A DNA stretch of 12,042 bases from Candidatus Bathyarchaeota archaeon. GTDB lineage: Archaea; Thermoproteota; Bathyarchaeia; TCS64. The position numbers were made by a program, and so were the translations under genes. The DNA is taken from assembly GCA_016934355.1 (NCBI GenBank), contig JAFGTA010000202.1:1-12042 (forward strand), written 5' to 3'. Below are positions 7,026 through 12,042 of this stretch, in pieces. The notes below the pieces were generated by a model that was not told the origin of the DNA, did not search any database, and saw only the letters and a list, made by a program, of their open reading frames with translations. Each line of letters starts with the position of its first letter. Positions within the stretch are counted from its first letter, which is position 1.

Positions 7026-8541
7026 AAGACGACTGTTACCACTGATACTGATCACAGTCGTAGCGGCGCAGCTGGCGCCCGCTTGGGCAGCCGACTCGGC
7101 GATACTCCAAGTCTCGACGGACGACATCTACCTGTCCGCCGGGCAGGAGAACAGGTTCACAGTACTGCTTCACAACACGGGGGACTACAACGTGTACGAC
7201 GTGGAGGCGTTCCTCACGTCAACCACACCTGGGCTGTCCATCCTCAGCGAGTCCCAGAAGGTGTTCAACGAGATAGGTAACGGCAAGACAAAGAGTTACG
7301 AGCCCCTCCTCTACGTGGACCCCAGCCTACCGCTGGGCTCCTACACGTTGACCCTCACTGTGATCTACAGGAGGTTCGGCGCCGCGCAGGACACGTCCAT
7401 AACCGTGCCCGTAGCGTTGATGGTGAACGAGGGGTACGTCCCCAAGGTCAAGTACACGAGCGCCCAGAGCGACGTCAAGGTCAAGTCGGGCACAGAGTCG
7501 ACGGTACGGTACAGCTTCGTGAACAACTGGGGTATGGCTCTCTATGACCTGGAGTTCACCTTCATGGCTGGTTCCAGCTACATGTCAGTGGTGGAGGGTG
7601 TCAGCTACAGCGTGGATGAGCTGGACGTCACAGGATCGGCGACGCTTACGCCCACGCTCTCCGTCTTGGAGGGTACACCCCTCGGTGTCTACACGGTCAC
7701 CGCCACGGTGACGTACCGTGACGCGGAGGCTAGCAGGTACCACCAGGTGTTCACGCTGCCTGTGAACCTCGACGAGACGTCCGTCGCGAGGAACACCATA
7801 GTAACCGTTGGAAGCATGGGTGTTCAACAGGAGTCCGTGAGGCCAGGCGACGTGTTCGACCTCCAGCTTGAGGTGGCCTGCAGCGGAGCCAGCGCCTACG
7901 AGATGCTTTCAACACTCAGCTTCCCGGTGTCCTCGGGCATATCACCGTTGAGCCCGACGACCACGGCGCTCGGCGACCTTGAGCTTGGGGAGACGCATAC
8001 CGTCTCGTACAGGCTGCTCGCGGGTGGCTCGGTGACAGCCGGGCAGTACCCGGTGACAGCCACCATAAGCTACATCGACTCGAAGGGGCGCCCGGGGGCG
8101 CTGACGGAGACGGTAACGATATTGGTGGACGCGCTCATCGACTTCGAGCTGCTGGACGAGTCCACGGGCACCGCGTACCCCGGCGAGTCCAAGGAGATGG
8201 AGGCCGACCTGCTGCTCATAGGCACGGGCAGCGTGGAGTTCGTAAGCATCCAGATGGATGAGGACACCGTCTTCAGACGGGTCACCGGAAGCACAGAATA
8301 CATCGGCGCCGTGGACCCTGACAGCCCCATCCCGTTCGACCTAGACTACAAGGTGGCGGACGACGCCGAGCCGGGTGACCACGACATGACCCTGACGATA
8401 CACTACAGGGACCACCTGAACAGGGTCCACGAGGAGACCCTCGGGTACAGGATCACGGTGGGGCAGGGAGCCAACCCGGGCACCGGCTCGGAGACCGAGA
8501 GCCGCGGCATCCTCGGCTGGCTTAGAGACCTGTTCAGTTAA
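7018..8541 (+). CDS. Secreted COG1361-type beta-repeat protein of the exporter operon
   Basis: This 507-residue protein starts at ATG 7018, 8 bases inside the ATPase gene; an in-frame start at 6988 is open but would put charged residues before the signal peptide MDRRRLLPLILITVVAAQ (cleavage likely after AWA, residue 24). The mature part is four beta-rich repeats of about 100-110 residues (about 28-137, 150-251, 262-371, 372-482), each closing with a pattern such as PLGVYTVTATVTYRD or EPGDHDMTLTIHYRD. This is the NEW3/CARDB-like architecture of archaeal S-layer-related COG1361 proteins. It ends in a Gly/Thr/Ser linker and a short amphipathic tail (GILGWLRDLFS), with no clear C-terminal membrane anchor. 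Lying between ATPase and permease genes, it probably acts outside the cell as substrate receptor or adaptor. The substrate is unknown. Confidence 0.85.
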   Translation: MDRRRLLPLILITVVAAQLAPAWAADSAILQVSTDDIYLSAGQENRFTVLLHNTGDYNVYDVEAFLTSTTPGLSILSESQKVFNEIGNGKTKSYEPLLYVDPSLPLGSYTLTLTVIYRRFGAAQDTSITVPVALMVNEGYVPKVKYTSAQSDVKVKSGTESTVRYSFVNNWGMALYDLEFTFMAGSSYMSVVEGVSYSVDELDVTGSATLTPTLSVLEGTPLGVYTVTATVTYRDAEASRYHQVFTLPVNLDETSVARNTIVTVGSMGVQQESVRPGDVFDLQLEVACSGASAYEMLSTLSFPVSSGISPLSPTTTALGDLELGETHTVSYRLLAGGSVTAGQYPVTATISYIDSKGRPGALTETVTILVDALIDFELLDESTGTAYPGESKEMEADLLLIGTGSVEFVSIQMDEDTVFRRVTGSTEYIGAVDPDSPIPFDLDYKVADDAEPGDHDMTLTIHYRDHLNRVHEETLGYRITVGQGANPGTGSETESRGILGWLRDLFS

Positions 8542-8547
8542 AGGTGA
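8541..8547 (+). promoter_or_regulatory. Ribosome binding site deciding a TTG start
   Basis: AAGGTGA, complementary to the 16S rRNA 3' end, begins at the last base of the preceding stop codon and leaves 6 bases before TTG 8554. It supports the rare TTG start, since no ATG or GTG lies in frame between the preceding stop and the conserved N-terminus. Confidence 0.6.
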
Positions 8548-8553
8548 CGCCCG

Positions 8554-9756
8554 TTGAACCTGCCCGACATCTTCCTGATATCCACGCAGGGGCTCCGTGA
8601 ACGTAAGTTCCGGTTCGTCCTGAACCTGGTGGGTATCTTCATAGGCTGCATGGCGGTGACGGGGCTCATCAGCCTCACCCAGGGGCTGAACGACCTCGTG
8701 GGTGACCAGCTTGAGATGTTCGGGCCAAACAACATCATGGTGATGCCGGGCAGCCTGGAGATGGGCGCCGGGTTCATAGCGAGCCAGAACTTCAACTGGA
8801 GGGACATCCAGACCATCGAGAGGGTTTCGAACGTCGAGACTGTGACCCCCGTCATCGGGAACAAGCTGTGCGGCTTCACCCAGAAGGGGCATACCCGGTA
8901 CGGCTTCGTCTACGGGATAGAGGCTGTGTACTTTGAGATCATGTCTGGGTGGGACGTCGAGGCGGGCAGGAACCTGAGGAGGGGAGACACCGCCGTCGTC
9001 GTGATGGGGCACGACCTGGCTAAGCCCAAGGACGAGACCCTGCCCGGGTACAGCGTCGGGGACAGGATCACTCTTGAGGTGACGGCGGACGGCGAGGAGC
9101 GTGAGATGTCGTTCCGCGTCATCGGCGTGATGGAGAAGATGGGAGGCATCGGCGGCATGAGCAGCGACGAGGACCAGAGCATATTCATGCCTCTGCGGAC
9201 CTGTCAACAGCTCTTCGAGACGGGCGGCGAGTTCCAGTACGTCGTGGCAAGGGTCAAGGACACCCAGGACGTGCCTCAGGTGGCGGTCGACATCGAGAAG
9301 CGGCTCGGCGGCGACGTGACTGTGATGACCTCGGAGTCCATGGGGGAGATGGTTGGCACCATCCTCGGCGCCGTCGAGGCGGTGCTGGGCGGCGTGGCGG
9401 CTATAAGCCTCCTCGTCGCCGGCGTCGGCATCATCAACACCATGACAATCAGCGTCATGGAGAGGACCAAGGAGATAGGGATACTGAAGGCCATCGGCAG
9501 CAAGAGCAGCGACGTGCTCCTCATGTTCCTCAGCGAGGCGGTGGTCACGGGCTTGATAGGCGGCGTACTTGGGGTCACCGTGGGCTTCATGGTGGGAAAC
9601 GCCATAGGCAAAGCCATAGACATGCCTGTATCTAGCTCCATAACGTTGGGCCTAGGTGTAGTGGTTTTCGCGATGGTGACGACGTCGCTGTCGGGGCTAT
9701 ACCCGGCTTGGAGGGCGTCTAGGCTTCACCCGGTGGAGGCGCTCAGATCTGAGTGA
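8554..9756 (+). CDS. MacB-like FtsX permease
   Basis: This 400-residue permease of the second exporter has the full classic layout: an N-terminal amphipathic helix, helix 1 (about 22-45), an extracellular periplasmic-core-like domain (46-265, with the typical PGSLEMG and GDRITLEV segments), helix 2 (274-298) ending in the coupling segment MERTKEIGILKAIG, helix 3 (321-349), helix 4 (361-383) and the terminal YPAWRASRLHPVEALRSE. MacB-class permeases do not carry substrate through a membrane channel; they transmit ATP-driven movement to extracytoplasmic partners. It follows the COG1361 gene by 12 bases and begins with TTG behind a good ribosome site. Its C-terminal coding sequence shares a 20-base identity with the mini-permease. 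The substrate is unknown. Confidence 0.93.
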   Translation: MNLPDIFLISTQGLRERKFRFVLNLVGIFIGCMAVTGLISLTQGLNDLVGDQLEMFGPNNIMVMPGSLEMGAGFIASQNFNWRDIQTIERVSNVETVTPVIGNKLCGFTQKGHTRYGFVYGIEAVYFEIMSGWDVEAGRNLRRGDTAVVVMGHDLAKPKDETLPGYSVGDRITLEVTADGEEREMSFRVIGVMEKMGGIGGMSSDEDQSIFMPLRTCQQLFETGGEFQYVVARVKDTQDVPQVAVDIEKRLGGDVTVMTSESMGEMVGTILGAVEAVLGGVAAISLLVAGVGIINTMTISVMERTKEIGILKAIGSKSSDVLLMFLSEAVVTGLIGGVLGVTVGFMVGNAIGKAIDMPVSSSITLGLGVVVFAMVTTSLSGLYPAWRASRLHPVEALRSE

Positions 9757-9807
9757 TAGACTAACCTACACCGGCATTCTCCTCCCCAGAAGGAAGCGGT
9801 GGACATC

Positions 9808-9838
9808 GACCCAGAGGGGGCTCAACCCTCTCTGGGTC
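9808..9838 (+). terminator. Strong hairpin downstream of the exporter operon
   Basis: GACCCAGAGGGGG (9808-9820) pairs with CCCTCTCTGGGTC (9826-9838) over 13 positions with one G-U wobble and a CTCAA loop. It lies 52 bases after the permease stop. It is not followed by a T run, so it is not a classic intrinsic terminator. Archaeal termination usually relies on U-rich tracts, so it may instead stabilise the 3' end or belong to a small RNA. Confidence 0.4.
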
Positions 9839-9973
9839 AACAACCCGGGACGACGTTCCCCTCACTCGCCTTGGGCGCTGGGCGATGGGCTCCGCCCGGG
9901 CAAGTCTTTTTACGGGGAAGTCTTAACCTTGATAAACCGAGGAAAACGGTGCAGTTGTCTGGCGGGGAGATGT

Positions 9974-9979
9974 AAGGAG
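9974..9979 (+). promoter_or_regulatory. Ribosome binding site of the HTH gene
   Basis: AAGGAG lies 7 bases before ATG 9987. It is one of the clearest Shine-Dalgarno sequences in the window and confirms this start, in contrast to the leaderless-looking starts elsewhere. Confidence 0.65.
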
Positions 9980-9986
9980 AAATAGC

Positions 9987-10484
9987 ATGGGTTTACTTTC
10001 TGCGCACGAGGCGAAGGTGTGGCTAGAGTTTCAGAGAGGCAAACCCACGAGCGTGATTGCGGAGGAGAGCGAGGAGGAGTGGACACCGGCCTACGTGTCG
10101 AGGGTGCTCAACAGGGCCCGGAAGAAGATAAGCGACGCCCTGGAGAGCCACGCGTTGAGCCACCGCCTCGACGTTGAGAGCCTCCTCGACTATAAGGGGC
10201 TGCTCATCGGGTTCGACTACCAGGCGAACGCCCAGGTCTACATGGTGTACACCGAGGAGATGGGCATCATCGTCTGGTACAAGCACGACTCCTACGGCGG
10301 GGAGCCTTGCCACAGGTGCCCCAAGGAAGGGGAGTGCCTGGAGGCGATGAGCGTCATAATAGAAGAGTACAATCTGGAGCTGCGCCCAGACGAGCTTGGG
10401 CTACCCATTACCGAGAAATCGATAGCGGTGTTCAACAAGCTGGCGGCGAAGGAGTCGCCGCGTTACCAGAGGAACAGGGAGTGA
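9987..10484 (+). CDS. HTH DNA-binding protein with cysteine cluster
   Basis: This 165-residue protein opens with a helix-turn-helix resembling sigma-region-4/LuxR/Tfx-type domains (about 3-52): LLSAHEAKVWLEFQRGKP, a helix with TSVIAEE, then the likely recognition helix around TPAYVSRVLNRARKKI. A central region (about 66-102) looks like a small beta domain. Then comes CHRCPKEGEC with cysteines at 108, 111 and 117, which with H109 could bind zinc or an Fe-S cluster, or sense redox state. The remaining tail is helical and charged. It is probably a transcription regulator. It precedes the membrane PH-like gene by 5 bases and so is co-transcribed with it, and lies just downstream of the exporter operon, which it might regulate; that link is inference from position only. 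Confidence 0.75.
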   Translation: MGLLSAHEAKVWLEFQRGKPTSVIAEESEEEWTPAYVSRVLNRARKKISDALESHALSHRLDVESLLDYKGLLIGFDYQANAQVYMVYTEEMGIIVWYKHDSYGGEPCHRCPKEGECLEAMSVIIEEYNLELRPDELGLPITEKSIAVFNKLAAKESPRYQRNRE

Positions 10485-10489
10485 CATGA

Positions 10490-11212
10490 GTGAGTGACGT
10501 AGAGGTTAAGGTCATCAAGCCGCCCATCGAGAACATTCGAAGCGGGAAAGTATTCAAGCCCACCAGGGCGTTCGTCCACAAGATGTGGGTCAAGTACATC
10601 AACGTGGCGGTGCTCATATGGTGCGCCGTGGTGCTAACGTTCTACTTCGGCTCGTCCATGATCCACAGCGTGGATCCCGACGAGATACCGGACCTCGATG
10701 GGCTGTACGACAAGTGGCTGGGCCCCGTTATGTGGTGGACGCTCATCGCCAACCTGGTGTGGCTCATCCCGGCTGTCGCCCTTACGCCGCTGTACGTGAG
10801 CACCATCATGTACTCGGTGATCGCCAAGTCGGGTGAGGCCATGCCCGAGATATACGTGAAGAAGGGGCTGTTCACTGTGACCCAGAACCACGTGCCGTTC
10901 CGCACCATCACCAACATCAGCAGCGTCGCGGGCGTCTACGACAGGTTCTTCGGCATAGGCTCGGTCCACATCGAGACCGCCGGCTTCTCGGGGCAGGACC
11001 AGCGGGGCCCAGAGGAGACCATGGAGGGCATCATCTTCTACGAGGAGCTGAGAGACTATATCCTGCAGGAGCTGAGGAAGCTAAGAGGCACCTACGTGAC
11101 CACGACGGAGCTGAACAGCGACCACGAGGCGGCTCCCAGCCCCGACGACGTGAACAGGGAGATACTTGAGACGCTGCGGGAGATCAGAGAGCACCTGAAG
11201 CGCGAAGGCTAG
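10490..11212 (+). CDS. Membrane protein with bacterial-PH-like (bPH2/DUF304) domain
   Basis: This 240-residue protein begins at GTG 10490 behind GGGAG (10477-10481). It has two hydrophobic segments (about 34-56 and 79-104) separated by an acidic external loop, followed by a cytosolic domain (about 106-195) with the pattern of YdbS/bPH2 domains: MYSVIAKSGEAMPEIYVKKG, then FTVTQNHVPFRTITNISSV and the GVYDRFFGIGSVHIETAG stretch. This INSEGLFxxxxxxVPYxxIxxV-like arrangement is typical of the family. The C-terminus is a charged helix (about 219-239) that may form a coiled coil. Family members have no fixed biochemical role; membrane scaffolding has been suggested. It is co-transcribed with the HTH protein, which suggests membrane-linked sensing, unproven. 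Its stop overlaps that of the convergent lyase gene. Confidence 0.8.
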   Translation: MSDVEVKVIKPPIENIRSGKVFKPTRAFVHKMWVKYINVAVLIWCAVVLTFYFGSSMIHSVDPDEIPDLDGLYDKWLGPVMWWTLIANLVWLIPAVALTPLYVSTIMYSVIAKSGEAMPEIYVKKGLFTVTQNHVPFRTITNISSVAGVYDRFFGIGSVHIETAGFSGQDQRGPEETMEGIIFYEELRDYILQELRKLRGTYVTTTELNSDHEAAPSPDDVNREILETLREIREHLKREG

Positions 11213-12042
11213 GCGACCATCCGGAGTATCTCACCTGAGAGGTTGCCTCCGCTTATCACGACCCCCACCTTCTTGCCCCTGAACCTGTCCGGGTCCGTCA
11301 TTATGGCGGCGGGGCCGACGGCGGCAGCGCCCTCGACGAGCATGTGGTGCTCGTGCAGCATGTACCGGATCGCCTCCAGGATGTCACGTTCCTCCAATAT
11401 CACCCAGTCATCGATGAGCCGCCTGCAGATGTCGAAGGTGACGGTGCCCTGCTCCAGGCCGCCGTGCAGCCCCTCGGCGTAGCTGTCCTCCAGAGGCATG
11501 TCGTATATAGCGCCTTTCTTGACGCACTCGTACATGACTGGGCTTGCGACGGACTGGACGCCGATGACCTCGGCGTCGGTAGCCTCCTTGAACACCGTCG
11601 CGACGCCCGACGAGAGGCCGCCGCCGCCCACAGGCACAAGCACCGTGTCGAGGCTGGGTGCATCCTCCACCATCTCTAGGCCAACCGTAGCCTGACCCAT
11701 GATGAGTTCGATGTCGTTGTACGCCGAGACGAAGGTTTTTCCCTGCTCCTTCTCGATGCGCCGCGCTAGGCGTTCAGAGTCCATGTACTCCTCACCCTCG
11801 ACGATGAGGTCGACCCCGTACTTACGGATAGCCTCGATCTTCACCTTGGGCGTGTGCAGGGGCACAACGATCGTGGCTGCGACGCCGAGTTCACGGGCGG
11901 CGTAGCCCACTCCCTGGGCGTGGTTCCCGCTGGACGCCGTGACGACGCCCCTAGCCCGTTCCTCTTCAGATAATAGTAGCAGCTTGTTGGTGGCTCCCCT
12001 TATCTTGAAGCTGCCCGTGACCTGCTGGTTCTCCAGCTTCAG
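11209..12042 (-). CDS. Threonine/serine ammonia-lyase, N-terminus beyond window
   Basis: The minus strand is open in one frame from the window edge to the stop at 11209-11211 (277 residues). It is a fold-type II PLP enzyme: the cofactor lysine lies in GSFKIRGATNK (codon at 12004-12006), the substrate-binding loop is ASSGNHAQG, the phosphate-binding glycine loop is PVGGGGLSSG, and the C-terminus is ISGGNLSGEILRMVA. It dehydrates and deaminates L-threonine to 2-oxobutanoate and ammonia (L-serine to pyruvate), feeding isoleucine synthesis or catabolism. No C-terminal ACT regulatory domain follows, so it is the short TdcB-like, not isoleucine-inhibited long IlvA form. Serine racemase and related dehydratases share these motifs, so specificity is not certain. 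Only about 40-50 residues should be missing. Confidence 0.9.
   Translation of the reverse strand: MKLENQQVTGSFKIRGATNKLLLLSEEERARGVVTASSGNHAQGVGYAARELGVAATIVVPLHTPKVKIEAIRKYGVDLIVEGEEYMDSERLARRIEKEQGKTFVSAYNDIELIMGQATVGLEMVEDAPSLDTVLVPVGGGGLSSGVATVFKEATDAEVIGVQSVASPVMYECVKKGAIYDMPLEDSYAEGLHGGLEQGTVTFDICRRLIDDWVILEERDILEAIRYMLHEHHMLVEGAAAVGPAAIMTDPDRFRGKKVGVVISGGNLSGEILRMVA

Larger units (their letters stand above)
9757..9986. other. 230-base intergenic region with hairpin and promoter-like elements
   Basis: No gene is seen here. The left part carries a strong hairpin (9808-9838). A GC-rich stretch (about 9867-9904) can form weaker pairings such as GGGCG/CGCCC. A CTTTTTAC box (9906-9913) lies among direct repeats of AAGTCTT (9902-9908 and 9918-9924) and may be the promoter of the HTH gene, giving a leader of about 50 bases. 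No tRNA, C/D-box or known riboswitch pattern was recognised. Confidence 0.4.

Noticed and set aside
8341..9207. Open frame of 288 codons on the minus strand over the COG1361/permease junction
   Set aside because: It spans two well-supported plus-strand genes, is rich in His, Val and Pro, and shows no domain.
1..12042. CRISPR arrays, tRNA or rRNA genes, insertion sequences, integration sites
   Set aside because: I saw no regularly spaced repeats, cloverleaf-like sequence, rRNA-like sequence, transposase motif or terminal repeats anywhere in the window.

Overview
This 12 kb window looks like archaeal chromosome. It is GC-rich, densely packed and switches strand often. The pointers to an archaeon are a UbiA-type prenyltransferase start resembling the enzyme that makes archaeal ether lipids, a cyclophilin-like protein of the TM1367 type, a surface protein of the COG1361 (S-layer-like) kind, and AT-rich TATA-like boxes sitting about 25-35 bases upstream of starts that mostly lack a Shine-Dalgarno sequence. 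The phylum cannot be fixed from the sequence; a TACK-type lineage such as Bathyarchaeia is a guess.

Layout. (1) 1-95, minus: the start of a UbiA-family membrane prenyltransferase, cut by the window edge. (2) 172-1471, plus: a very small FtsX-type permease overlapping a LolD/MacB-type ABC ATPase. Facing them at 1468-4254, minus, is a 928-residue FtsX permease with a signal peptide, a carboxypeptidase-regulatory-like domain, three extra membrane segments and an unusual cytosolic tail. (3) 4321-4702, plus: a TM1367-like cyclophilin-fold protein whose frame is broken by one extra G in a GGGG run; restoring it recovers the family's C-terminus. (4) 4699-6051, minus: a DGQHR-domain (DndB/ParB-like) protein preceded by a 58-residue eight-cysteine protein. 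(5) 6294-9756, plus: a second exporter operon of ATPase, COG1361 extracellular protein and MacB-like permease, behind an AT-rich promoter with repeated TTTAC/GTAAA half-sites. (6) 9987-11212, plus: an HTH protein with a cysteine cluster, then a membrane protein with a bacterial-PH-like domain. (7) 11209-12042, minus: a threonine/serine ammonia-lyase lacking its N-terminus in this window.

The main theme is export or membrane/envelope handling: two ABC systems of the MacB/LolCDE mechanotransmission class, neither with a MacA-type adaptor or TolC. In the second, a COG1361 protein takes the adaptor's place in the operon. In the first, a permease with almost no extracellular domain may pair with a giant one. 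Three separate convergent gene pairs end with overlapping stop codons (CTAA or CTAG). The best candidates for something undescribed are the asymmetric mini/giant FtsX set and the orphan DGQHR plus cysteine-rich pair; both are inferences.
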